From Sediminibacterium sp. (lineage in GTDB: Bacteria > Bacteroidota > Bacteroidia > B-17B0 > Aurantibacillaceae): a stretch of 64,000 nt of DNA. Position numbers and translations under genes: made by a program. Below are positions 20,031-27,701 of the stretch, one piece after another (positions within the stretch are counted from its first letter, which is position 1; each line of letters starts with the position of its first letter). Where the stretch lies: assembly GCA_030054095.1 (NCBI GenBank), contig JASGCO010000002.1, positions 62,001-126,000 on the forward strand, written 5' to 3'. Under the pieces are notes generated by a model, which saw nothing but the letters and a program-made list of their open reading frames with translations, searched no databases and was not told where the DNA came from.

Positions 20031-20070
20031 TTACCACTTTTTACCACTTACTACCATTTTTTACCACTTT
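20031..20070 (-). promoter_or_regulatory. MraZ operator: four phased 10-bp direct repeats
   Basis: Four contiguous decamers on the minus strand, in transcription order AAAGTGGTAA, AAAATGGTAG, TAAGTGGTAA and AAAGTGGTAA, with exact 10-base periodicity. This fits the MraZ-box pattern described in other bacteria (a G-rich core repeated every 10 bp; the mollicute form is AAAGTG followed by variable bases). The block sits directly upstream of the -7 element of mraZ. Confidence 0.8.
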
Positions 20071-20228
20071 GTTGAAAAAAGCGAAGTTATCAACAGTGTT
20101 AATTTCTTTAGTTTCGCGAAAATTGACAGTGTGTTAAGCGATAGAGTAACGATTTGACAAGGGATATAAGGTTTAAAAAGTTTCCGCTTTTTATAAAATT
20201 CAAAATAGGATATTAACAATCCACATTG

Positions 20229-20236
20229 TATTTTTG
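20229..20236 (+). promoter_or_regulatory. -7 promoter element upstream of acyltransferase gene
   Basis: TATTTTTG matches TAnnTTTG and ends 15 bases before the ATG at 20252. The TTG inside this element could be mistaken for a start codon of the gene. Confidence 0.55.
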
Positions 20237-20251
20237 ACCACTTTTAAAAGC

Positions 20252-21076
20252 ATGTCAACCGTCAAAAAATTTATTGATGTAGAGAAAGTGTTGAAAGAAA
20301 AAGCCGGCACGCTTTACAAAATTCTGCCCCGTTTTGCCATTAATTGGTTAAAACGCAAGTTGCACGAAGACGATATTAATCAGGGACTGGATTACCTGAA
20401 TCAGTTTCATGGACTGGAACATAACTCTGAAATACTTAAATACCTTGGGGTTAGCGTAAAAATAAATCATCCGGAACGGGTTCCGGCAAGTGGCGGCGTT
20501 ATTATTGCCAGTAATCATCCACTGGGAGGATTAGATGGTATGGCGCTTATCAAAGCTACTGGAAGTATTCGCCGTGATGTGCGTTTTCTGGTAAACGACA
20601 TTTTAAGAAACCTCTCTAACTTTGGGGATATTTTTGTAGGTGTAAACAAAGTAGGAAGTTCTTCGCGGGAAGCCTTGCAGAAAGTGGAAGAGGTTTACGC
20701 GTCGGAATCGGCGGTACTGGTGTTTCCGGCCGGATTGGTGTCCAGAAAGCAGGAACATGGCATTGAAGATCTGGACTGGAATAAAAGTTTTGTCAGCAAA
20801 GCCCTAAAATACAACAAGCCCATTATTCCCGTTTTTATAGAAGGCCAAAATTCAAACTTCTTTTACAATTTTGCCCGGTGGCGGAAACGCTTACGGATAA
20901 AAGGAAACATTGAGATGCTTTTTTTACCGGACGAAATGTTTAAGCAAAAAGGGAAAACAATTACCATTCATTTTGGGGAAGTTGTGCTACCTTCAGACCT
21001 TACTAAGGATAAAACACATCAAGAATGGGCTACAGAAATTAAACGAAAGGTATATGAAATGAAAAAGGGCAGATAA
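20252..21076 (+). CDS. PlsC-type 1-acyl-glycerol-3-phosphate acyltransferase family protein
   Basis: Probable membrane-associated acyltransferase of the PlsC/LPLAT superfamily, which transfers fatty acyl groups to glycerophospholipid or aminolipid precursors. The 274-residue protein (from ATG 20252) has the catalytic block NHPLGGLDG (His-x4-Asp), the acceptor motif VFPAGLVSRK (an FPEG-like variant), and PIIPVFIEGQN. An in-frame TTG at 20234 lies inside the promoter element, so ATG 20252 (MSTVKKFIDVEKV...) is preferred. It is divergent from mraZ and monocistronic, ending in its own terminator. The exact acceptor (lysophosphatidate, ornithine lipid or other) is not decided by sequence. Confidence 0.85.
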   Translation: MSTVKKFIDVEKVLKEKAGTLYKILPRFAINWLKRKLHEDDINQGLDYLNQFHGLEHNSEILKYLGVSVKINHPERVPASGGVIIASNHPLGGLDGMALIKATGSIRRDVRFLVNDILRNLSNFGDIFVGVNKVGSSSREALQKVEEVYASESAVLVFPAGLVSRKQEHGIEDLDWNKSFVSKALKYNKPIIPVFIEGQNSNFFYNFARWRKRLRIKGNIEMLFLPDEMFKQKGKTITIHFGEVVLPSDLTKDKTHQEWATEIKRKVYEMKKGR

Positions 21077-21091
21077 AAATCTGCCCTTTTT
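21062..21091 (+). terminator. Rho-independent terminator overlapping stop codon
   Basis: Perfect 13-bp stem AAAAAGGGCAGAT / ATCTGCCCTTTTT with a 4-base loop. The acyltransferase stop codon TAA (21074-21076) lies at the stem top, so termination begins inside the coding region. It may also serve the dsbD-like gene on the other strand. Confidence 0.9.
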
Positions 21092-21127
21092 CATATTTTA
21101 ATAGCTGGGTAAACCCTTGTTTACTTT

Positions 21128-23248
21128 TTATTTTATTCCCTTAAAATTTTTAACTCCATTACGTAACCACGCCGCAAATTTATCCGCATCCGTCTCCGTT
21201 CCCATTGTTCCGTTTGTTGCATTACTTTCATCATGATTCACTAGGACATATTGTGGTTGAGAACTTGAACCATACTTAGTTGACTGGAAATAAGCAAACT
21301 TATTTCCAATTGTTTCAAGTGTTCTCTGCTTACCAAACCAAAACACTTCCTTCTGTTCTTCTTTAGGTAATTCGACCTTACTATCAACATAAAGAGAAAC
21401 TATAACTACAGAATCTCTCAACAAGGAAATAACCTGAGGCTTAACCCATACAGTTGACTCCATTAATCTGCAATTCACACAAGCATTTCCAGTAAAATCA
21501 ATAAATAAAGGCTTATTAACTAATTTTGCATATTTTAAAGCGCTCTCATAGTCATTTTTAAACAACATGAGTCCATCTGGTCCAGAGATCATTTTGGACT
21601 CAAGAACTGACTGTTCTGGATTATTATTGGTTCCAGAACTTACAACTATGTTCTGCTTGTGTTGTCCTCCAAACCCTTCAGGAGATTCTGCATAATGATG
21701 CGGAGGCGGGAAAGAAGATATCAATTTTAATGGTGCGCCCCATAAACCGGGAATCAAATACATAGTAAACGACAAACTTATTGTGGCGAACAAAATTCTT
21801 CCCACTGACAAATGTTTACTTTCTGTATCATGGGAAGTTCTAAATATACCTAACAAGTATAATGTCATCATTCCAAATATTGCTATCCATAATGTAACAA
21901 ACACTTCCCTTGTTATAAATCCCCATTCATTTACATTATCAGCATTAGCCAAAAACTTAACAGCTAAAGCCAATTCAATAAATGCCACAGTAACCTTAAA
22001 GGTATTCATCCATCCCCCTGACTTAGGCAAGGAATTCAACATTGAAGGAAAAAAAGCAAACAACATAAATGGCAAGGCAATTCCTGTTCCAAAACCAGTA
22101 AAACCAGCTAATGGACAAATATAACTTCCGCCTTCAGCCAGAGTCGCCAGTAATGTACCTAAAAACCCGGCGGTACAAGAAAACGAAATAACAACCAAGG
22201 TTGCTGCCATAAAAAAAATGCCAAGCACCCCTCCCTTATCCGCCTTTTGATCAAGCTTATTTCCCCAAGAACTTGGTAAAGTTATTTCAAAAAGACCAAA
22301 AAATGACAACGCAAATACAATAAATAACAAAAAGAAAAATAAATTTAACCATGTATTTGTAGCTATATTACTTAGTGCATCAGGCCCAAAAGCTATAGTT
22401 ATAAGCATGGTTGGAATTACAAAAGTAATTACTATAAAAAAACCGTATAACAATGAATTTTTTATTCCCGTGGCTCGGCTTTTACTTCGCTTAATAAAAA
22501 AAGAAACCGTTAGAGGAATTAAGGAATATATACAAGGCATTAGTACTGCTCCCAAACCTGCTAAAAGACCTAGTAAAAACTTTGAAAATGGATGACAATC
22601 CCCATCATCTGAAGCTGTCTGCGAGGCTTCAATAGTTTGAACAACTTTATCCTTCGAAGTATCGACAATCGGTTTTTTCTCAAGAGATATGTTTTTACTA
22701 TTTGCAGCAGTAAGAATTGCTTGTGTATCACATACACATGTATTTGATGAATCTCCAGCAGTATTTACTACTTCTGATAAATTATTCTTTGCGCAACTTG
22801 CATTTCCTTTTACTTTTAACTCAAAATTATCAGCAGGTGGAAAAATACATTTTTCTTCTGTACATGCCTGAAACTCGTATTTACCGCTTATTTTAACTTC
22901 CTTATCAGTTAGTAATTTTACCCTTTGTGTAAAGGTTGCTTCTTTGCTAAAGTACTCCACATTCATTTCAAATACTTTATCAAACTCCTTAACAGGCTTA
23001 GATTGTTTCACTTTGCCTACCAATTCGTAGTCAGGGCTTTTTTTAAAGGTAAAAACCGTTGGGTTAGGACCATCTGTTGTTTTATTTAAAGAATAGATGT
23101 GCCAGGGAGCTTCTATTGTTGCTTTAAAGATTAAATCACACTCGCAGTCGTTAACCATTTTTGAAGAAAAGCTCCATGATACAGGATTTTCCTGAGCCCG
23201 TAAACAAACCGTTAAAAACGATAAAAAGAAGAATACCAGTTTTTTCAT
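21128..23248 (-). CDS. Thiol:disulfide interchange protein DsbD-like
   Basis: Transmembrane reductase that passes electrons from cytoplasmic thioredoxin to periplasmic proteins. The 706-residue protein has a signal peptide (to about 19) and a DsbD-alpha-like domain (about 20-150) with cysteines in ACTEEKCIFPP. A Cys-containing linker follows, then a membrane core of about eight or nine helices (about 220-515) with the paired cysteines in LMPCIYSLIPLTV and SFSCTAGFLG. A C-terminal thioredoxin-like gamma domain carries CVNC at 590-593. All three relay centres are present. About 60 bases upstream lies a separate protein that repeats the alpha domain. Confidence 0.93.
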   Translation of the reverse strand: MKKLVFFFLSFLTVCLRAQENPVSWSFSSKMVNDCECDLIFKATIEAPWHIYSLNKTTDGPNPTVFTFKKSPDYELVGKVKQSKPVKEFDKVFEMNVEYFSKEATFTQRVKLLTDKEVKISGKYEFQACTEEKCIFPPADNFELKVKGNASCAKNNLSEVVNTAGDSSNTCVCDTQAILTAANSKNISLEKKPIVDTSKDKVVQTIEASQTASDDGDCHPFSKFLLGLLAGLGAVLMPCIYSLIPLTVSFFIKRSKSRATGIKNSLLYGFFIVITFVIPTMLITIAFGPDALSNIATNTWLNLFFFLLFIVFALSFFGLFEITLPSSWGNKLDQKADKGGVLGIFFMAATLVVISFSCTAGFLGTLLATLAEGGSYICPLAGFTGFGTGIALPFMLFAFFPSMLNSLPKSGGWMNTFKVTVAFIELALAVKFLANADNVNEWGFITREVFVTLWIAIFGMMTLYLLGIFRTSHDTESKHLSVGRILFATISLSFTMYLIPGLWGAPLKLISSFPPPHHYAESPEGFGGQHKQNIVVSSGTNNNPEQSVLESKMISGPDGLMLFKNDYESALKYAKLVNKPLFIDFTGNACVNCRLMESTVWVKPQVISLLRDSVVIVSLYVDSKVELPKEEQKEVFWFGKQRTLETIGNKFAYFQSTKYGSSSQPQYVLVNHDESNATNGTMGTETDADKFAAWLRNGVKNFKGIK

Positions 23249-23308
23249 AGTAATTATTAAAACGATTTAAAAGAAAGGGTAAAATTACATTTTTTTATAT
23301 AACAAGCC

Positions 23309-23767
23309 TTATTTCACCTGAATTTCTAAAATTTCTGTTTTAGGTGGCAAACACATAACATCGTTACAGGCCATGTACTCTACTTTCGCACTCAGTTTAA
23401 AAGGCTGGTTATTTGTTCGTTTTATTTTTTGCTTAAAAACCGCCTTATCTGTAAAAACAAGTATTTTGGCTTCAAACGCTTTGACGTATTCTTCATGAGC
23501 ATCGCTTTCAATAGTTTTCCCCTCGAGTGAATACGATTTATCCGGAGTATATGCAAAAGACGTGGGGATTGGGCCGGCATCAGTAGGTCGCTGGGAGTAG
23601 GTGTGCCAGTTTTTTTCAATTTCGGCAGTTATCTGTACTTCACCCTCTACTCCGGAAACCGGGACATATACAGCGTGCCACCTTACAGGATTATTCGTTT
23701 GCATCTGTGCCTTAGTAGTCCAACTGAACAGTAAACAAACATAAAATAGTAAGAATCTGCTTTTCAT
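23309..23767 (-). CDS. Secreted DsbD-alpha-domain-like protein
   Basis: 152-residue exported protein: signal peptide to about residue 20, then a single DsbD N-terminal (alpha)-like domain. It parallels the start of the downstream DsbD: NPVRWHAVY against NPVSWSFSS, NWHTYSQ against PWHIYSL, and CNDVMCLPPK against CTEEKCIFPP, keeping the two redox cysteines. It probably accepts electrons from the DsbD core or delivers them to a particular substrate. It is co-directional with the dsbD gene, 60 bases away, and looks like a domain duplication. Function is inferred. Confidence 0.8.
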   Translation of the reverse strand: MKSRFLLFYVCLLFSWTTKAQMQTNNPVRWHAVYVPVSGVEGEVQITAEIEKNWHTYSQRPTDAGPIPTSFAYTPDKSYSLEGKTIESDAHEEYVKAFEAKILVFTDKAVFKQKIKRTNNQPFKLSAKVEYMACNDVMCLPPKTEILEIQVK

Positions 23768-23948
23768 ATAATGCGTTTAGATTCTAAATATCCTGCTTTT
23801 ACCTGAAAAGCCATTAAGCGTAACATAAATTAACTTTTATAAAATACAAATGTTAATTCGTAATAGTCATATAAAATATAAGAAACAGGCTACTTCAAAC
23901 AATACCATGTGCATTCAGGAAAACGTCAATGAGTGATTTAAGCAGACT
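23768..23948. other. Non-coding gap between wecB and the DsbD-alpha-like gene
   Basis: 181 AT-rich bases on the minus strand. I find no supported ORF, tRNA or strong hairpin here. Confidence 0.5.
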
Positions 23949-25097
23949 TTATGACAAATGCTTCACCAACTCACCGCAAATAAATTCTGCGGCCTTCCCG
24001 TCTCCATAAAACAATGGGAATTTTAAATCGCTGGCGTGATACAATTTTTCAAAAGCAGCGTTTATTCTAAGTTCATCCGCATCTGTGACAATGGCGGCAC
24101 CACATTCGACCAACTCTACCCATTCGGTTTCGGGGCGTAGAATAACACAGGGCTTTTCAAAATAAAACGCTTCTTTTTGTACACCGCCACTGTCCGTCAT
24201 CACTAAACGGCAATGCTTCTCCAGCGCAATCATCTCCAAAAAACTAGCGGGGGGCATCAGTTTAAAATATGTATTAGACTGCAGTAAGGCATAGTTTTCT
24301 TTTGAAAGATTAACTGATAAAAGTTTGTGCGTACGTGGATGTAAAGGCAAGGCCACGTCTATCTGGTAACGCGTGCTAATGGTATTTAAACTTCTGAAAA
24401 GCGTATTTAACCGGTCAGGTTCGTCCGTGTTGTTATTACGGTGTATCGTTGCCAGAATGTACTTGCCCTTCTCTAAATGATATCGTTCCAGTATATTGGT
24501 CTTTTGGTCAGCCACATCACTAAAGAACAAACTGTTATCGTACATTACATCACCACTGTGGTAAATCCGGGGATTATCGGCTGTATAAGGGGGTATGGTT
24601 TCTGTTTTAAACCCTTCGTTTACAAGGTTTTTATATCCCGTTGAAGTGGGTGAAAACAAGAAAGTACTGACATGATCACACATTATCCGGTTAACTTCTT
24701 CGGGCATACTCTTATTAAATGAACGCAATCCAGCTTCAATATGTACTACCGGAATATGAATCTTGGATGCTGCAATACTACCTGCCAGCGTTGAATTAGT
24801 ATCTCCGTACAGCACAATTGCTGTGGGTTGTTCTTTAAGCAGAATTTCCTCTATCCCTGTTATCATTCCCGCCGTTTGTTTTCCGTGTGAGCCACTACCT
24901 ATGTTGAGGTTATACGAGGGTACCGGAATTCCCAATTCATCGAAGAAAACCTGGCTCATGTTTTCGTCGTAATGTTGTCCTGTATGAACAATAACTTCAG
25001 TTATCGTATCTGAAAAATGCGTCCGGATGGCTCTGCTTAATGCAGCCGCTTTAATAATCTGAGGACGGGCGCCAATAATAGTAACCAGTTTTATCAT
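23949..25097 (-). CDS. wecB: UDP-N-acetylglucosamine 2-epimerase (non-hydrolysing)
   Basis: Converts UDP-GlcNAc to UDP-ManNAc for surface polysaccharide synthesis. The 382-residue protein shows the conserved GARPQIIKAA start, HTGQHYDENMS, GDTNSTLAG, HIEAGLRSFNK and TDSGGVQKEA segments of the family. It stands alone: no wecC or glycosyltransferase gene is adjacent, so the polysaccharide it serves is encoded elsewhere. Two TAnnTTTG elements precede the ATG. Confidence 0.93.
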   Translation of the reverse strand: MIKLVTIIGARPQIIKAAALSRAIRTHFSDTITEVIVHTGQHYDENMSQVFFDELGIPVPSYNLNIGSGSHGKQTAGMITGIEEILLKEQPTAIVLYGDTNSTLAGSIAASKIHIPVVHIEAGLRSFNKSMPEEVNRIMCDHVSTFLFSPTSTGYKNLVNEGFKTETIPPYTADNPRIYHSGDVMYDNSLFFSDVADQKTNILERYHLEKGKYILATIHRNNNTDEPDRLNTLFRSLNTISTRYQIDVALPLHPRTHKLLSVNLSKENYALLQSNTYFKLMPPASFLEMIALEKHCRLVMTDSGGVQKEAFYFEKPCVILRPETEWVELVECGAAIVTDADELRINAAFEKLYHASDLKFPLFYGDGKAAEFICGELVKHLS

Positions 25098-25102
25098 TGC
25101 GG

Positions 25103-25118
25103 CAAAAATACAAAATTA
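25103..25118 (-). promoter_or_regulatory. Tandem -7 elements upstream of the epimerase gene
   Basis: On the minus strand TAATTTTG (25118-25111) and TATTTTTG (25110-25103) abut. Both fit TAnnTTTG. The first would give a leader of about 10 bases; the second would make the mRNA nearly leaderless. Confidence 0.5.
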
Positions 25119-25132
25119 GACTTCACCTTGCA

Positions 25133-25810
25133 TTATATCCAGCCATTATCGGCAAAACTGAAATAGTTGCCGTCTCCAATAATTAAGTGATCAAGGATAC
25201 GAATATCAAAAAGGGCAGCAGCTTTTTTAATATTGGCCGTTATTATTTTATCTTGTTCGCTGGGCTGAAGATTTCCACTGGGATGATTATGGGCAAGCAT
25301 TAACCCGGTTGCACGGTATTCAAGGGCTAGCTTCATTACTATTCGGGTATCCATAATTGTACCAGTGGCGCCTCCCTTGCTCAGGTGTTTAAGACAAATA
25401 ACCCGGTTAGCACGATTGAGGAAGAGTACCCAGAATTCTTCGTGAGGAAGATCTGAAAGTTTTGCATTGAACACATCAAAAGCCTGGGTACTGCATTTAA
25501 TTTGCGCAGTGGGATGCGCCAATGTATTAAGACGCCTGCGCCCAAGTTCAAAGGCCGCGCTGATATTGATTGCCTTTACCTTACCGATACCCTTGTATTT
25601 TTTTAATTCATTTATGCTTAACTTAGCTACCTTGTTAATGTCTCCGTGGTTTTCTGATAGCATACGTTGCGCCAGTTGCAAAGAGTTTTCGTGGCGACTG
25701 CCCGATCCTAATAAAATAGCCAGAAGTTCTGCATCACTGAGATGTAATTGCCCTGAATTAAGAAGTTTTTCACGCGGACGGTCATCCAAAGAGAGTGCTT
25801 TGATTGTCAT
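25133..25810 (-). CDS. radC: RadC family protein (UPF0758, JAB/MPN domain)
   Basis: JAB1/MPN-type putative metalloprotein; despite its name, a role in DNA repair is unproven. The 225-residue protein has an N-terminal helix-hairpin-helix-like region (KYKGIGKVKAINI), then the JAMM zinc motif HNHPSG...S..D in LAHNHPSGNLQPSEQD. The open frame extends to a TTG at 25858, but that TTG is the -33 box of the promoter, so the ATG at 25810 (MTIKALSLDDRPREKL) is the start. It is divergent from the MFS gene. Confidence 0.92.
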   Translation of the reverse strand: MTIKALSLDDRPREKLLNSGQLHLSDAELLAILLGSGSRHENSLQLAQRMLSENHGDINKVAKLSINELKKYKGIGKVKAINISAAFELGRRRLNTLAHPTAQIKCSTQAFDVFNAKLSDLPHEEFWVLFLNRANRVICLKHLSKGGATGTIMDTRIVMKLALEYRATGLMLAHNHPSGNLQPSEQDKIITANIKKAAALFDIRILDHLIIGDGNYFSFADNGWI

Positions 25811-25827
25811 GTTGGTGTGTTTTAACC

Positions 25828-25858
25828 CAAATATACAACTTTGTAAAGCCCTTGTCAA
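25828..25858 (-). promoter_or_regulatory. Full Bacteroidota promoter of radC
   Basis: Minus strand: TTG (25858-25856), 20 bases, then TATATTTG (25835-25828). Both elements fit the consensus TTG-N17-23-TAnnTTTG. The predicted leader is about 13 bases. Confidence 0.7.
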
Positions 25859-25879
25859 TCCCTTTTTAATAACTTTCGT

Positions 25880-27151
25880 ATGCGTATCTTCAAAACTGAA
25901 TCGCTTAGTGTATTAAGCATTGCTTCTTTCAGGTCGTTTATTATGGCCCGGTTCTTTCTGACACTTGCCGTTCAAATGCAGTTTGCTACCATTTATCTTC
26001 AGGTTTATTACGAATATACAAGTAACGAGTTGTACACCGGGTTGATTGGTCTTTCTGAAGCCATTCCTTTTATCTTTATGTCCTTTTTCAGTGGTCATTT
26101 TTCCGATACCAAAGACAGGCGTAAGCTCATTATCCTTTGTATTCTGATCCTTACCGTTGGTGCGATTTTCCTGTTCCTGAACAGCTGGTCAGCTACCGCC
26201 CTGTTTAAATCCTTAGGTTTAACGGCTCTTTTTGGCAGTGTGGTGGTATTTGGGATTGTAAGGGCGTTTTTAAGTGCTACCACACATCCATTTATGAGTC
26301 AGTTGGTGCCACGTCATCTGTACACGCATTCTACAACATGGAACAGTACAGTTTGGCATCTGGGCGCTATTCTTGGCCCGGTTCTTTCAGGTTTACTATA
26401 TGGTTACGGAAACGGAAAACATGCCGAATGGTGTCATGGCCTTAATGGTATCTTTTTCCTGATTGCAGCGTTCCTGATTATCCGGATTCCGGGTGTGCCA
26501 AAACAAGTTAAACAAGTTTCGGAGTCTATATGGGAGAGTACGCAGGTGGGGCTTAGGTTTGTATTTACTAATAAATTGATATTAAGCGCCCTGTCTCTGG
26601 ACTTGTTTGCAGTGCTGTTTGGCGGTGTGGTTGCAATCATTCCGGCGTTTACAGATAAGATACTGCATCTTGGTCCAGAAGCTTATGGTTTGCTAAGAAC
26701 GGCGCCCGCTATTGGTGCTGTTTGCATGGCAGGCATCATGTTCATTAAACCGCCGCGTCAAAAGGCGGGAATGGCTCTTCTGTTTTCTGTTGCCCTCTTT
26801 GGCGCATTTACTATATTATTCGCCTTTACCGAAAACTACTGGCTGGCCTTTACCTGCTTACTTTTGACAGGTGCTTTTGACAACGTGAGTGTTATTGTAA
26901 GACACAGTATTATGCAGTTGGCCACACCTGACCATATGCGGGGCCGTGTAAGCGCGGTAAACGGCATTTTTATCGGGTCAAGCAATGAAATAGGAGCTTT
27001 TGAGAGTGGTTTTGCTGCCCGCTTAATGGGACTTATTCCATCCATTGTATTTGGTGGGTGTATGACGATAAGTGTGGTAGGAATTGTTTCTCTCCTTAAC
27101 CCCAGATTAAAAACACTGAATCTTCGTACACTTGAAAATCAAAAAATCTAA
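25880..27151 (+). CDS. MFS transporter (MFS_3/EntS-like)
   Basis: Twelve-helix major facilitator superfamily protein, 423 residues, with the loop 2-3 signature GHFSDTKDRRKL (about 75-86) typical of drug and siderophore exporters of the EntS/MFS_3 type. The first 20 residues are polar and the first helix begins near 18. Substrate is not predictable from sequence. The upstream TAACTTTC is one mismatch from a -7 element and lies directly against the ATG. It is convergent with gcvH. Confidence 0.88.
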   Translation: MRIFKTESLSVLSIASFRSFIMARFFLTLAVQMQFATIYLQVYYEYTSNELYTGLIGLSEAIPFIFMSFFSGHFSDTKDRRKLIILCILILTVGAIFLFLNSWSATALFKSLGLTALFGSVVVFGIVRAFLSATTHPFMSQLVPRHLYTHSTTWNSTVWHLGAILGPVLSGLLYGYGNGKHAEWCHGLNGIFFLIAAFLIIRIPGVPKQVKQVSESIWESTQVGLRFVFTNKLILSALSLDLFAVLFGGVVAIIPAFTDKILHLGPEAYGLLRTAPAIGAVCMAGIMFIKPPRQKAGMALLFSVALFGAFTILFAFTENYWLAFTCLLLTGAFDNVSVIVRHSIMQLATPDHMRGRVSAVNGIFIGSSNEIGAFESGFAARLMGLIPSIVFGGCMTISVVGIVSLLNPRLKTLNLRTLENQKI

Positions 27152-27203
27152 ACCACCGTTTCAAAGGGGTGTGTGATAACAGAAAGGAAAAATCAAAAAT
27201 AGC

Positions 27204-27236
27204 AAAGGGCTATCTCCACAAGGAAATAGCCCTTTT
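27204..27236. terminator. Bidirectional terminator between MFS gene and gcvH
   Basis: Stem AAAGGGCTAT / ATAGCCCTTT (10 bp) with a 12-base loop and a following T-run, between convergent genes. Confidence 0.85.
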
Positions 27237-27256
27237 AATGTCCGTGAACTGGCTTA

Positions 27257-27637
27257 TCAGGCGCCTATCAACTGCTTATAAGCATCTGCAGATAACAGTT
27301 CGCTTAATTGTGCAGCATCGCTGATTTTAATTTTAATCATCCAGCCTTTTCCATAAGGATCTGAGTTGACACTCTCAGGTGCGCTATCGATATCTTTGTT
27401 TACCTCCAGAACCTCTCCGGTTACCGGCATAAACAAATCACTTACTGTTTTAACCGCTTCTACTGTACCAAAAACAGCTTCCTTCTCTACAGTTTCGCCT
27501 ACGGTATTTACATCTACATAAACAATATCGCCCAGTTCGCGCTGTGCAAAATCAGTAATACCGATTGTTGCGGTATCGCCTTCTACTCTAACCCACTCGT
27601 GGTCTTTTGTATACTTTAAATCTGCTGGAAAATTCAT
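27257..27637 (-). CDS. gcvH: Glycine cleavage system H protein
   Basis: Lipoyl carrier protein that shuttles the aminomethyl group between the P, T and L proteins of glycine cleavage. The 126-residue protein has the lipoylation motif [13 protein letters not shown] with the modified Lys in VEAVK and the start YTKDHEWV typical of GcvH. It follows sprA's position in the conserved Bacteroidota order but has its own TAnnTTTG promoter at 27657. The other gcv genes are not in the window. Confidence 0.97.
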   Translation of the reverse strand: MNFPADLKYTKDHEWVRVEGDTATIGITDFAQRELGDIVYVDVNTVGETVEKEAVFGTVEAVKTVSDLFMPVTGEVLEVNKDIDSAPESVNSDPYGKGWMIKIKISDAAQLSELLSADAYKQLIGA

Positions 27638-27656
27638 AATCTTAAAATTTGAGCTA

Positions 27657-27664
27657 CAAATGTA
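27657..27664 (-). promoter_or_regulatory. -7 promoter element of gcvH
   Basis: TACATTTG on the minus strand ends 19 bases before the gcvH ATG and fits TAnnTTTG. No clear -33 TTG. Confidence 0.5.
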
Positions 27665-27701
27665 ATCTATTTTACGAACCTGTTTTTACATTTTTTGAAC
27701 T

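Noticed and set aside
20087-20095. TTATCAACA resembling a DnaA box near the mraZ promoter
   Set aside because: A single copy with one mismatch; no cluster, no dnaA or typical origin genes nearby.
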